From PWQG01 sp040882255 (GTDB lineage: Bacteria > Pseudomonadota > Gammaproteobacteria > Pseudomonadales > Pseudohongiellaceae): a stretch of DNA of 64,000 nucleotides. The first letter of the stretch is position 1. The number at the start of each line of letters is the position of its first letter. Of the stretch, positions 1 to 9,526 are shown piece by piece. Location of the stretch: assembly GCA_040882255.1 (NCBI GenBank), contig JBBEBP010000003.1, positions 119,134 to 183,133 of the forward strand, in the 5' to 3' direction. A model generated the notes under the pieces. That model was not told the origin of the DNA. It was given only the letters and a program-made list of their open reading frames with translations, and searched no databases. A program made the position numbers and the translations under genes.

Positions 1-37
1 TCGGAGGCAATCACTGCAACAAACCCGAGGAGGGCGA

Positions 38-334
38 ATGAAACCACAGGATCTACTGGTGCCGCGACTGTCGCGGCTGCTGTTCGAGCATGACCCGCTT
101 CGTACCTGTTGTGTGCAAAATGACGCCTTCGATGAGTACGACAGGGTGGCCCTCAGCCTGGCCGAACGGATGTTGGCGGGCGAAGCCCCCGAGCCGGCAA
201 TGCGGGCGGCCCTGGTTGAATGGTTTGGTGAGGAGCTGGTGGCCAATGCCTCTATGGCGGCCTTGAACCGGGCGCTGTGTGACCTGCTCGCATCACGCCC
301 GCTGGGTTCAAGAAAGGAGCCATCCAATGAGTGA
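38..334 (+). CDS. Small hypothetical protein (98 aa)
   Basis: An acidic 98-residue protein with no signal peptide or membrane segment. The stretch DAFDEYDRVALSLAERM recalls small DUF1871-type proteins, but the likeness is weak and I assign no function. An AGG-AGG-like site (GAGGAGGGCG) precedes the ATG closely, so the start is well supported. Its last codons overlap the ATG of a second reading frame at 327, which suggests it was the first gene of a two-gene operon whose second gene has been cut away. Confidence 0.6.
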   Translation: MKPQDLLVPRLSRLLFEHDPLRTCCVQNDAFDEYDRVALSLAERMLAGEAPEPAMRAALVEWFGEELVANASMAALNRALCDLLASRPLGSRKEPSNE

Positions 335-362
335 TCTGCAGCGAGAGCTCCAGAGTGTGTGA
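327..362 (+). pseudogene. Stump of a second operon gene (11 codons)
   Basis: ATG at 327 sits 8 bases after an AGGAG site and overlaps the stop of the preceding gene (AATGAGTGA), the usual sign of translational coupling. The frame closes after MSDLQRELQSV. The good start signals and abrupt end suggest the 5' tip of a gene whose body was removed by a recombination event just before the metallophosphoesterase. Confidence 0.35.
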
Positions 363-442
363 AGGTTTTCATGTTGACAAATAACGGTGATCGGGCACCA
401 TGCCAGAGCGTCATCATGAACGGATTCATAAAGAGAGGTCTC

Positions 443-1366
443 TTGTACGACATCATCGGTGATATTCATGGCCATGCGAAGGCGCTGGAAGCGCTGCTGC
501 AGAAACTCGGTTACCGCGAGCTGGGAGGGGTGTGGTCCCATCCGGAGCGTCAAGTGATCTTCCTTGGCGATTTCATTGATCGCGGCCCAGAGCAGCTCAG
601 GGCAGTGGAAATTCCACGCCGGATGGTGGAGGCCGGACATGCGCTGGCGGTGATGGGTAACCACGAGTTCAATGCAGTATTGTACGCGACGCCGGACCCG
701 AAAGACGGTGGTTACCTGCGTGAGCATTCGGAGAAGAATCGCGAGCAGCACCAGGAGTTTTTGCAAGCGGTAGGCGAGGGCAGCGCCCTGCACCGGGAAC
801 TGATCGACTGGTTCGGCTCGCTGCCGGTATATCTGGATCTTCCCGCGCTGCGTGTGGTGCATGCCTGTTGGCATGAGCCATCAATGAAGGCACTGGCGCC
901 GTGGCTGGATAACCGGCAGCGGCTGCTGCCAGACACCTGGCTACCGGCTGCCCGCAAGGGGCACGAGGTATTTTCAGCCATTGAAGCGCTGCTGAAGGGG
1001 CTGGAGATTGCGCTGCCGGCTGGTGTGACGTTCCGCGACAAGGGAGGGCATCACCGCGAGCACGCCCGTACGCGTTGGTGGCAGGACGGGCAACCGACGT
1101 GGCAGGAGACAGCGATGGTGCCGCCGGAAGCGGTGGAGGGGCTACCGAAAGAACAGATTCCCCCCGATCAGCTGCCCGGCTACGATGGCAGTAAGCCTCT
1201 GTTTCTGGGGCATTACTGGCTGACCGATGCGGTGCCGGAGCCTTTGACCAAGCATATTGCCTGTCTGGATTACAGTGTGGCCGCGAAGAAAGGCAATGGA
1301 AAGCTGGTGGCGTACCGGTGGGAGGGGGAGTCCGTTTTGCGGGCGGAGGGATTCGTGTGGGTGTAG
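443..1366 (+). CDS. Metallophosphoesterase (PrpE/ApaH-like)
   Basis: Calcineurin-like phosphoesterase of about 307 residues. Visible metal-binding motifs in order: GDIHGHA at the N-terminus, GDFIDRGP near residue 40, GNHE near residue 73, and later histidines (VVHACWHEP; FLGHYWL). These are the usual di-metal ligands of bis(5'-nucleosyl) tetraphosphatase or Ser/Thr protein phosphatase relatives; the substrate cannot be told. I choose TTG at 443 because GAGAGG lies just upstream and the family normally begins MYDIIGDIHGHA; ATG at 416 would add nine residues. It stands alone, in front of the decayed conjugation gene on the other strand. Confidence 0.85.
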   Translation: MYDIIGDIHGHAKALEALLQKLGYRELGGVWSHPERQVIFLGDFIDRGPEQLRAVEIPRRMVEAGHALAVMGNHEFNAVLYATPDPKDGGYLREHSEKNREQHQEFLQAVGEGSALHRELIDWFGSLPVYLDLPALRVVHACWHEPSMKALAPWLDNRQRLLPDTWLPAARKGHEVFSAIEALLKGLEIALPAGVTFRDKGGHHREHARTRWWQDGQPTWQETAMVPPEAVEGLPKEQIPPDQLPGYDGSKPLFLGHYWLTDAVPEPLTKHIACLDYSVAAKKGNGKLVAYRWEGESVLRAEGFVWV

Positions 1367-1370
1367 TGCG

Positions 1371-2243
1371 TCATGCGCAACTGAAGGCGCGGTGCCCGCC
1401 CAACCGGATGAGAATGCGCAGGGACCACAGTTTCAGCAGCTGGCGCAACGCGGGCTGATCGAGTGCGGTTTCGTGTGGCGGCGGGGAGGGTGCGACGTCG
1501 TGGCGTGGGCGGCTCCTCTTGCGTGGATGAGGAGACCCCAGATTGTGATACTCCGGCGCAAGATGGTGACGGATGTAGATCAGCAAGGAGGTGATCAGGG
1601 TTCGGGCCTCTCTTTCCTAGTGATTGGCCTGGGCGAGCTCGGGAACCAGAAGCATTTCCGCTCCCAGCCGGGCATCATCCACCTCGAAGACGGTGCCTAC
1701 CCGGCTGAAGTCCAGCGGATGGAAGCCCGCTGGCTCACCCGTGGCGACTCCCAAGGGAGCGAGTTAGTACACCGGGGCGATCCTGCGCCTGCAGGCCCCA
1801 GCTATTGCGCTGTTCTCCCCCTTGATGTCAGTGACCACCACTAAACCTTGGTGGCTCAGCAGGTTCGGAATCACACACCCAGCGCCTTTACCGCTTCGGG
1901 TTGGAGCAATGGTAAGCAGGTGGCCGTCACCACTGTAGCGGAGTATTCGGCCAGCCTTGCGGCCCAGAATCTGCCCCTTTTGGCGGAGGAGGCGGCCTCG
2001 TTGCACATCATCCAGGTCCGCGAACCTTGCCGAGCCGTGGCTGTCAGGGCGCCGCAATATGAACCCGGTAACCCGTTTGGTAAGATGACCGGCGAAGGCT
2101 AGGAGTGCGCCCATGACAATCCCTAGCCACACAGGCGGGGCGAACAGCAGGTAGCCGATCAGTCCCCAGACGGCTGGTAGGAATTTCCAAGTAAAGGCAC
2201 TTGTCCAGTAAAGGGTCAGGATAATGAGGCGTAATTTGCGCAT
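1371..2243 (-). pseudogene. VirD4/TraG type IV coupling protein, decayed
   Basis: The first 150 codons give two hydrophobic segments followed by SHGSARFADLDD and the Walker A region APTRSGKGAG with IPNLL and VVTDIKGENSA, typical of VirD4/TraG coupling ATPases that bring substrate to a type IV secretion channel. Near 1765 the frame shifts. The next frame continues the family pattern (FHPLDFSRVG, DDARLGAEMLLVPE) until a TAG at about 1619-1621, where a tryptophan codon would be expected (NH-stop-EREARTLI). It then runs on through LLIYIRHHLAPEYHNL and ends without the Walker B half. So it carries a frameshift, a nonsense change and a 3' deletion. No other transfer genes are in the window. Confidence 0.85.
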
Positions 2244-2580
2244 GGCTAGAGTCTCCAGTTTGTTTCATCTGAAGACTTCTGGAACTGCGGAATAGCGGGA
2301 AAACTGTACGGAAACAGGCCGAAATGGCGGGTGTTGGCAGGTATGGCCATAATGGCCGTCATCACTTGATTAATGACGACAAAATCTTGAATTTTCTTGG
2401 AAATATTGGAGTTTTCCCGTAGTTTTGTCGAGCAGGAAGCAGGAGCCTATCCGTGACCGACACATTAGGGCAATCACGCCGATAAGCCGCGTACCTAAAT
2501 CTGAGGAAAAACCGACTATGCACTCGTTCGAAAATAAGAATAAGAAGATCTCGGCTTCAAAAGGGAAGAGGTTCTAGAGA
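2244..2580. other. Intergenic region upstream of the methyltransferase operon
   Basis: No gene is seen. An AT-rich stretch (about 2360-2420) is the likeliest place for the promoter of the methyltransferase operon, but I cannot define -35 and -10 boxes with confidence. A short inverted motif (GGCCATAATGGCC) lies near 2343. Confidence 0.3.
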
Positions 2581-5328
2581 ATGAACGCCATCGAGATTGA
2601 GGAAGCAATATCAGAATTAGCTGAGCAGCCGTTTGATGCGGCCGAGTTCCCTTATGCATTCCTAGAGGCTTTCGGTAATAAGGCAACCACAATAAAACGT
2701 CTTAGAAGCGGCAGCACCAACGCTTCTGACATTGATGGTGCTGTCTTGCAGCGTAACCACATCCATATCGGTGTGAGTGAAGAGGACAATGTTTCTGACA
2801 TGCTGCGGGCTCTTAAGGAAAGCCCGGCAACCAGTAAAGCCAAAGCCAAGTTTATTCTGGCTACTGACGGGAAAATGCTTGAGGCCGAAGACCTAACCAC
2901 CGGCGACACCATCGCATGCAAGTATCCTGATTTTCCCGACCATTTTGGCACATTTCTACCCCTTGCTGGCATTTCCACTGTTAAGCAGATTCGGGATAAC
3001 GCTTTTGACATTAAGGCGACTGCTCGCTTAAACCGCCTTTATGTACAGTTGCTGCGAGACAATCCGAAATGGGGTACAGCTGATCGCCGGCATGACATGA
3101 ACCACTTCATGGCGCGGCTTATCTTCTGCTTTTTTGCAGAAGACACAGACATTTTTAACGGTGATGGTCTTTTCACAGCGACCATCGAGAAAATGAGCGC
3201 GCGGGACTCCTCAAACACCGACGAGGTCATTAGCGAACTGTTCCGCGCTATGAATACAAACATTAAAGACCGTGGCAGTGCAAAGCTGCCCCGCTGGGCA
3301 GATGCCTTCCCTTATGTGAACGGTGGATTATTCTCCGACGACACCGCTGTACCCAAATTTACCAGAATTGCCCGTTCATACCTTTTCCACATAGGCCGTC
3401 TGGATTGGCAAAAAATTAATCCTGATATTTTCGGCTCTATGATTCAAGCCGTTGCGGATGATGAAGAGCGCGGCTCTTTGGGTATGCACTACACTAGTGT
3501 GCCAAACATCCTAAAGGTGCTGAATCCTCTGTTCTTGGATGATTTGCGTGAGCAACTTGATGCTGCCGGAAAAAGCCCCCAGAAACTACTAAACCTGCGC
3601 AAGCGGATGTCTAAAATCCGAGTGTTTGATCCAGCCTGTGGCTCCGGAAACTTTTTGGTGATTGCCTATAAAGAAATGCGAAAGATCGAAGCTGAGGTGA
3701 ATGCACGTCGTGGCGAGTCAGACCGCAAGACCGATATCCCCCTGACCAACTTTCGAGGCATTGAGCTGCGGGACTTCTCAGCTGAAATTGCTCGGCTGGC
3801 GTTGATTATAGCTGAGTACCAGTGTGATGTTCTTTATCGCGGCCAGAAGGAGGCCTTAAAAGAGTTTCTCCCCCTAAATGCCATGAACTGGATCACTTGC
3901 GGAAACGCCCTACGGCTTGATTGGCTGAGCATCTGCCCACCCACCGGCACTGGCGTTAAACATCATGCTGATGACCTGTTTCATTCGCCTCTAAATCAGG
4001 CGCAAATTGATTTCGATAACGAGGGAGGCGAGACCTATATTTGCGGCAATCCGCCATATATTGGTGATAAAAAGCAGACGCCCGAGCAGAAATCCGACAT
4101 TAAAGATTTGCTTGCAGATAGAACTAAAAAGTGGAAATCACTCGACTACGTATGCGGTTGGTTTGTTAAAGCCGCTGATTACGGGATCAATACGGAGGCT
4201 TCGTCCGCTTTTGTGTCGACGAACTCGATTTCGCAAGGTCAGCAGGTGTCTGTGCTGTGGCCACTTATTTTTGGCACGGGGCATCAGATTTCCTTCGCAC
4301 ACACATCATTCAAATGGAGAAATCTGGCTAGTCATAATGCTGGAGTTACAGTCGTTATTATTGGAATATCTAAGTCTGTATCAGGAGAGAGGAAACTTTT
4401 TACTTCGGAAGGGGGTTCGGAGACCATGGCTATTTCTACTCCGAACATCAGCCCATATCTAGCACCGGGTAAAACAGTATTTGTAGAATCAAGAAGGGCA
4501 CCCATCTCAAATGTTTCAGAGATGGTGCTTGGAAATTTCGCAAAAGATGGTGGTAATTTATTGCTGGATCACTCCGATCTTAAAGAGCTAGATTCGAGCG
4601 CTCTGAAGTTTGTTCGTCCTATGTTCGGTGGGCAGGAATTTATTAAGAGCAATCCTCGTTTCTGCTTTTGGGTTGATGAGGCCTCATACGATGAAGCCAG
4701 GAACAATCCAATACTAGCTTCGCGTTTTGAAAAAGTGCGCGATAGTAGACTAAGTAGCCCTAAAAAGGCGACTAGGGAATGGGCGGATAGGCCTTACAGG
4801 TTTGTGGAGGTTCGGTCACCAAACTATACTGAAGCTATGGTTCTTCCCATCGTAAGTTCTGAAAACAGGGAATATTTTCCTGTTGGTTTCCTTCCGAGAA
4901 ACGCAATCGTGAATTACGCTTTTGGTTTGTACGACGCTCCCCTTTGGAATATGGCGCTAATTGCCTCGCGTCTTCATCTATCTTGGATAGCAACAGTCTG
5001 CGGAAAGATGAAAACGGACTATCGCTACTCAAATACCCTCGGTTGGAACACCTTCCCAGTACCTAAGCTAACAGAGAAGAACAAGGAAGACCTGACTCGC
5101 TGTGCAGAGGATATTCTGCTGGCGCGGGAAAAGCACTTCCCAGCTACCATCGCCGACCTGTACGACCCAGAAAAGATGCCTGAAGACCTCCGTCACGCCC
5201 ATGAGCGCAACGATGAGGTGTTGGAGCGAATCTACATTGGTCGCCGATTTAGAAACGATACCGAGCGTCTTGAGAAGCTTTTTGATCTCTATACGAAAAT
5301 GACAACTAAGGCGGAGAAGGCATCATGA
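2581..5328 (+). CDS. MmeI-like adenine DNA methyltransferase
   Basis: 915 residues. The N-terminus (FPYAFLEAFGNKATTIKRLR) matches the MmeI-type N-terminal domain. A helical linker follows, then a SAM-dependent N6-adenine methyltransferase with motif I DPACGSGNFL near residue 355 and motif IV NPPY near 485, then target-recognition and C-terminal domains. In MmeI relatives the N-terminal domain is a PD-(D/E)XK nuclease with a V-E-x-K strand. Here the matching strand reads DIDGAVLQRNHIHIGV and no D...ExK set is visible, so this copy probably only modifies DNA. Its stop overlaps the next ATG (ATGA at 5325), making it the first gene of a coupled operon. AT-richer codon use than the copper block suggests acquisition. 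Confidence 0.88.
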   Translation: MNAIEIEEAISELAEQPFDAAEFPYAFLEAFGNKATTIKRLRSGSTNASDIDGAVLQRNHIHIGVSEEDNVSDMLRALKESPATSKAKAKFILATDGKMLEAEDLTTGDTIACKYPDFPDHFGTFLPLAGISTVKQIRDNAFDIKATARLNRLYVQLLRDNPKWGTADRRHDMNHFMARLIFCFFAEDTDIFNGDGLFTATIEKMSARDSSNTDEVISELFRAMNTNIKDRGSAKLPRWADAFPYVNGGLFSDDTAVPKFTRIARSYLFHIGRLDWQKINPDIFGSMIQAVADDEERGSLGMHYTSVPNILKVLNPLFLDDLREQLDAAGKSPQKLLNLRKRMSKIRVFDPACGSGNFLVIAYKEMRKIEAEVNARRGESDRKTDIPLTNFRGIELRDFSAEIARLALIIAEYQCDVLYRGQKEALKEFLPLNAMNWITCGNALRLDWLSICPPTGTGVKHHADDLFHSPLNQAQIDFDNEGGETYICGNPPYIGDKKQTPEQKSDIKDLLADRTKKWKSLDYVCGWFVKAADYGINTEASSAFVSTNSISQGQQVSVLWPLIFGTGHQISFAHTSFKWRNLASHNAGVTVVIIGISKSVSGERKLFTSEGGSETMAISTPNISPYLAPGKTVFVESRRAPISNVSEMVLGNFAKDGGNLLLDHSDLKELDSSALKFVRPMFGGQEFIKSNPRFCFWVDEASYDEARNNPILASRFEKVRDSRLSSPKKATREWADRPYRFVEVRSPNYTEAMVLPIVSSENREYFPVGFLPRNAIVNYAFGLYDAPLWNMALIASRLHLSWIATVCGKMKTDYRYSNTLGWNTFPVPKLTEKNKEDLTRCAEDILLAREKHFPATIADLYDPEKMPEDLRHAHERNDEVLERIYIGRRFRNDTERLEKLFDLYTKMTTKAEKAS

Positions 5329-6047
5329 AGTTCGCTTTAGTAGACGGACAGAAGTCTCAGCCGGTTCCGAAAACTCATGGCCTTTGTCCCCATTGCAATG
5401 CTGAAGTGGTGTCAAAATGTGGAAGAGTCAAAGTTTGGCATTGGGCTCATAAGTCTCGTGATGTCTGTGATCCGTGGTGGGAGAATGAAACTGAATGGCA
5501 CCGTTCATGGAAGGATCAATTTCCAGATGAGTGGCAGGAAATATCTCACACAGACCCAGCCACTGGTGAAAGACACGTAGCTGACGTTAAAACCCCTCAT
5601 GGATTGGTTGTAGAGTTTCAACACTCTCCTATGGCTATGGAAGAGCTGGAAGCAAGAGAAGCATTCTATGGCGATATGATCTGGATTGTTGATGGGCTTA
5701 GAAATGATTTAGACCTAAGTCATTTCAAAATGGGTTTGGGCCGTAACCCAATACAGACTGACCCGCTTGCTTATAAGTTTGAGTTTTGGGGCCGAGGTCG
5801 TATCATGCATAATTGGTCTCAAGCAAGAAGTCGTGTTTTCCTTGATTTTGGTGACAGCTCTACTAATGCGCGGCCGGTAGTTTGGCAATTAGTTTTATTT
5901 GACGCCGAGAAAAACCATGGCGCAGTAGGGCCATACCCGAAACATTCGTTGGTAAAAGCTATAACAAATGGCGAGGAAATAGGGGTCACCTTCCTTCCAG
6001 AAGAAAAAGAACAAGAAAAAGATATAAGTAGTGGGAAAATATCATGA
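5325..6047 (+). CDS. CoiA-like nuclease
   Basis: 240 residues resembling the competence protein CoiA family. The N-terminus has a zinc-ribbon-like CPHCNAEVVSKCG followed by VWHWAH, as in CoiA proteins. The centre has a PD-(D/E)XK-type core: HVADVKT, VVEFQHSP, then AREAFYGDMIWIVDG. The D...E-x-Q arrangement is the usual CoiA active site. In competence CoiA helps process DNA for recombination; here, between a methyltransferase and a helicase with ATGA overlaps at both ends, it more likely serves as the nuclease or nickase of a defence complex. That role is inference. The lysine-rich C-terminal tail (about 20 residues) looks disordered. Confidence 0.75.
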   Translation: MKFALVDGQKSQPVPKTHGLCPHCNAEVVSKCGRVKVWHWAHKSRDVCDPWWENETEWHRSWKDQFPDEWQEISHTDPATGERHVADVKTPHGLVVEFQHSPMAMEELEAREAFYGDMIWIVDGLRNDLDLSHFKMGLGRNPIQTDPLAYKFEFWGRGRIMHNWSQARSRVFLDFGDSSTNARPVVWQLVLFDAEKNHGAVGPYPKHSLVKAITNGEEIGVTFLPEEKEQEKDISSGKIS

Positions 6048-8095
6048 CACATAAACCCGTACCGTCCGTCCGCGTCACTTATGCACAGAACGGCACTTCG
6101 ACTAAATCAAATGAGCTTGGTATGCGGGCGATGCAGGAACGCGCCTATGAAAAGCGAGGTGAGCAGTACCTTTTGATTAAGTCTCCGCCAGCATCCGGTA
6201 AAAGCCGAGCGTTGATGTTTGTGGCGCTGGATAAACTCAATAATCAAGAGGTGAAAAAAGCCATAATCGTGGTGCCCGAAAAGTCAATCGGGGCCAGCTT
6301 TGGTGATGAGCCCCTCACAAAGTATGGCTTTTACTGGGACTGGGAAGTTAAGGAAAAATGGAACCTTTGCAACACGCCTGGCGAGGACGGAAGCAAAGTT
6401 AATTCTGTAAAGTCCTTCCTGGAAAGTGATGACAGGGTGATGGTATGTACCCATTCAACGTTCCGATTTTCCGTGGATAGGTTCGGTATTGAAGCTTTTG
6501 ATGGGTGCCTGATTGCAGTCGATGAATTTCATCATGCAAGCTCTAGCGATGCGAACATACTTGGCTCGCAGTTACGAGAATTCATATCGCGGGATAAGGT
6601 GCATATTGTCGCCATGACAGGCTCATACTTTCGGGGAGACGCAGAGGCCGTCATGACGCCGGAGGACGAGTCAAGGTTTGAAACCGTCACCTATACATAT
6701 TACGAGCAGTTAAACGGATATGAACATTTAAAACAGCTGGATATTGGCTACTACTTCTATTCAGATTCATATGCGGAAAGCATACTGAAGGTGCTTGATC
6801 CGAATGAGAAGACAATCATCCACATCCCGAACGTAAACTCTCGCGAAAGCACCAAAGACAAGTATAAAGAAGTCGAACACATCATCGAAGAGCTAGGTGA
6901 AGATTGCGGTATTGATCCAGAGACAGGCTTCTATTTGGTAAAAACCCCTGAAGGGCGAATGATCAAAATTGCTGATCTTGTGGATGACTTTTACGCCAAA
7001 AGGCGTGAAAAAGTGCAAGCCGCACTTAGAAGTCCGGCAACGAAAGAAGATAAAGGCTTTGTCGATATCATCATTGCGCTGGGGATGGCCAAAGAAGGCT
7101 TTGACTGGGTCTGGTGCGAACATGCTCTTACCATTGGATATAGAGCAAGCCTGACAGAGATCGTGCAAATTATTGGCCGGGCTACTCGGGATGCTGAAGG
7201 GAAAACCCGCGCCCGCTTTACAAATCTTATTGCAGAGCCCGATGCCTCAGCGGACGATGTAACCGATGCGGTTAATGATACGCTTAAAGCCATTGCCGCA
7301 AGTCTCCTGATGGAGCAGGTTCTGGCACCTAAGTTTAACTTCACCCCTAAGAATAAAGAAAGTGGGCCTGTTGAAGGCTTCGATTATGGTGAACAAGGGT
7401 ATGACCCGAATAAAGAGAATATAGGCTTCAATGAGGAGTCGGGCCAGTTCCAAATTGAAATTCGGGGCCTGACTGAACCCAAGAGCCGGAACGCGCAAAG
7501 AATTGTGAAAGAAGACTTGAACGAAGTGATTACGTCGTTCGTGCAAGACAGGACTACCATTGAGCGGGGTATATTTGACGAAGAAATGGTACCTGAAGAA
7601 CTGACCCGGGTTCGTATGGGTAAAATTGTGAAGGACAAATACCCTGAGCTTGATGAAGAGGACCAGGAAGCCGTCAGGCAGCATGCAATCGCAGCGCTCA
7701 CCTTGACTCAGAAAGCAAAAGAAGCCACCACCACAGAGGGTGATTCTGAATCAACCGGAAACACCGCACTTATTGATGGCGTGCGCAAATTTGCTATGGA
7801 CGTGAAAGAACTCGATATTGATTTGATCGACCAGATAAATCCGTTTGGTGAAGCATACGCAATTCTCTCAAAAGCAATGAGTGAGGAAAGCTTGAAACAA
7901 ATAGCAGCCGTTATTGCTGCTAAACGTATAAACCTGACAGAAGAAGAAGCAAGAGAGCTGGCCATACGCGCTATTAAGTTTAAACAAGAGCGTGGACGCC
8001 TTCCGTCCTTGACGGCCGCAGACCCCTGGGAAAAGCGAATGGCTGAGGGCATCGCCCATCTACAAAAGAAAGCCGCAGAGGTAGCAAATGGGTGA
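6044..8095 (+). CDS. DEAD/DEAH-box helicase (restriction-type)
   Basis: 683 residues. Superfamily 2 helicase motifs are visible: motif I PPASGKSRA near residue 50, motif II DEFHHA near 163, motif III MTGSYF near 190, and the C-terminal lobe with ALGMAKEGFDW and IVQIIGRATRD (motifs V-VI) near 350-385. The last 250 residues are helical, acidic and of unknown fold. Proteins of this shape are common beside GIY-YIG and methyltransferase genes in islands. It would translocate or unwind DNA using ATP for the nuclease partners. The start overlaps the CoiA-like gene (ATGA at 6044) and the end overlaps the GIY-YIG gene by 8 bases. Confidence 0.85.
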   Translation: MTHKPVPSVRVTYAQNGTSTKSNELGMRAMQERAYEKRGEQYLLIKSPPASGKSRALMFVALDKLNNQEVKKAIIVVPEKSIGASFGDEPLTKYGFYWDWEVKEKWNLCNTPGEDGSKVNSVKSFLESDDRVMVCTHSTFRFSVDRFGIEAFDGCLIAVDEFHHASSSDANILGSQLREFISRDKVHIVAMTGSYFRGDAEAVMTPEDESRFETVTYTYYEQLNGYEHLKQLDIGYYFYSDSYAESILKVLDPNEKTIIHIPNVNSRESTKDKYKEVEHIIEELGEDCGIDPETGFYLVKTPEGRMIKIADLVDDFYAKRREKVQAALRSPATKEDKGFVDIIIALGMAKEGFDWVWCEHALTIGYRASLTEIVQIIGRATRDAEGKTRARFTNLIAEPDASADDVTDAVNDTLKAIAASLLMEQVLAPKFNFTPKNKESGPVEGFDYGEQGYDPNKENIGFNEESGQFQIEIRGLTEPKSRNAQRIVKEDLNEVITSFVQDRTTIERGIFDEEMVPEELTRVRMGKIVKDKYPELDEEDQEAVRQHAIAALTLTQKAKEATTTEGDSESTGNTALIDGVRKFAMDVKELDIDLIDQINPFGEAYAILSKAMSEESLKQIAAVIAAKRINLTEEEARELAIRAIKFKQERGRLPSLTAADPWEKRMAEGIAHLQKKAAEVANG

Positions 8096-9269
8096 ACTTT
8101 CGAATAAGGAAATCTTGGATACCCTGGGTGTAGAGACACAAACAAAAAAGAAGGCCGCGCATACGGCCCGTGAAGAGCGAATTATTGCAGGGTTTGAAGA
8201 AATACAAAGATTCGTTGAAGAAAATGGACATCTGCCACAGCATGGGGAAGACAAAGATATCTTTGAGCGCATTTATGCCACTCGCCTTGAGCAAATCCGT
8301 CGGCTGAAAGAATGCAGAGAGCTTCTCATAGGTCTTGATCACCAAGAACTCTTAGATGAGCAAACGCCTGAATTGGAAAGTCAGGCTAAAGAGATGACCG
8401 ATGAAGAGCTTTTGGCTGAACTTGGTGCAGACCCCGTCAGAGATGGAGATGTAAGGACGCTCAGGCATGTTAAACCCCGGGCAGAAATTAATGCGGCCGA
8501 GGAAATTGCAAATCGCACGCTTTGTAAAGAATTTGAGAAGTTCAAACCCGTATTTGAGGCTGTGCAGAATGAGCTTGATTCCGGCATAAGGCACACCGTT
8601 TCTTTCAAAGATGATGCGACGGTTGAACAAGGTAATTTATTTATACTTTCGGGACAGAAAGTATATGTGGCATCCAAGGGAGAGGAATTCCGGAATAGAA
8701 ATGACAAGATAGATAGTCGCCTAAGAGTGATTTATGACAATGGCACGGAAAGTGACATCCTTATGCGGTCTCTACAAAGAGCGCTGAATAAAGATGAGAA
8801 GGGTCGTCGAATAACGAACCCAAACGCAGGGCCGCTTTTTGAAGGAACCCAGGAGCAGGACGACCAGGCAAGCGGAACAATATACGTACTTAGAAGCAAG
8901 TCTAGCCACCCACTGGTGAAAGAGCATGGAAAGGTGCTCCATAAAATTGGTGTGACAGGTGGTGATATTAGAAAGCGCATTGCGAATGCCGCACATGATC
9001 CAACTTTCCTGATGGCGGATGTGGAAATTGTTGCCACCTATGATCTTTATAATATAAACCGCGCTAAACTCGAAAATATTATTCACAGGTTCTTTGAGCC
9101 CGCCCGCCTTGAAATTGAAATAACTGATAGATTCGGTAAGCCCGTCGTTCCCAGAGAATGGTTCATTGCTCCCCTATTTATAATCGATGAAACCGTAGAG
9201 AAGATACGAGAGGGGACAATTGGAGACTTCAGGTATGATGTAGAAAATGTGCAACTGGTGGAAAGGTAG
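8088..9269 (+). CDS. GIY-YIG family nuclease (MUG113/T5orf172-like)
   Basis: 393 residues. The first 160 are charged and helical. The C-terminal part starts with TIYVLRSKS and continues HKIGVTGGDIRKRIANA, then YNINRAKLENIIHRFF, which fits a divergent GIY-YIG domain of the MUG113/T5orf172 group: strand, K-I-G loop, arginine helix and later glutamate. Translation is coupled to the helicase. Together with the methyltransferase and CoiA-like protein it would supply a second nuclease activity; whether it cuts DNA or only binds it cannot be read from the sequence. Confidence 0.75.
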   Translation: MGELSNKEILDTLGVETQTKKKAAHTAREERIIAGFEEIQRFVEENGHLPQHGEDKDIFERIYATRLEQIRRLKECRELLIGLDHQELLDEQTPELESQAKEMTDEELLAELGADPVRDGDVRTLRHVKPRAEINAAEEIANRTLCKEFEKFKPVFEAVQNELDSGIRHTVSFKDDATVEQGNLFILSGQKVYVASKGEEFRNRNDKIDSRLRVIYDNGTESDILMRSLQRALNKDEKGRRITNPNAGPLFEGTQEQDDQASGTIYVLRSKSSHPLVKEHGKVLHKIGVTGGDIRKRIANAAHDPTFLMADVEIVATYDLYNINRAKLENIIHRFFEPARLEIEITDRFGKPVVPREWFIAPLFIIDETVEKIREGTIGDFRYDVENVQLVER

Positions 9270-9272
9270 GTA

Positions 9273-9433
9273 ATGTATCTAGAACGAGTCACGATCCAGA
9301 ATTTCAGCAATTTGGCGATGGTGAAGCAGAAATGTCAATCGACTTTCAACCTAGCGTGACAGCATTGGTTGGCCGGGACGGCAAGCTCCCCGATGACGTT
9401 GACTTTGATGAGGCATACGATTCAGAACATTAG
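9273..9433 (+). pseudogene. Remnant of an OLD-type AAA ATPase gene
   Basis: Three bases after the GIY-YIG stop, an ATG opens MYLERVTIQNFSNL, the standard first strand of OLD/RecF-like ATPases. The frame stops at 9357-9359. The alternative frame reads MSIDFQPSVTALVGRDGK, which matches the segment leading to the Walker A loop (normally VGxNGxGKS), but here breaks off within the loop and stops at 9431-9433. So a fifth operon gene once followed and is now a frameshifted stump that lost everything after the P-loop. Confidence 0.7.
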
Positions 9434-9526
9434 ATAACTTATGTTGCGATCGCTCGGGATAAAATAGTAAATTGAACGATGGAGTTTATCTCGCTGAAAC
9501 TAGTTATGATGGAAAGGTGATAGAAA

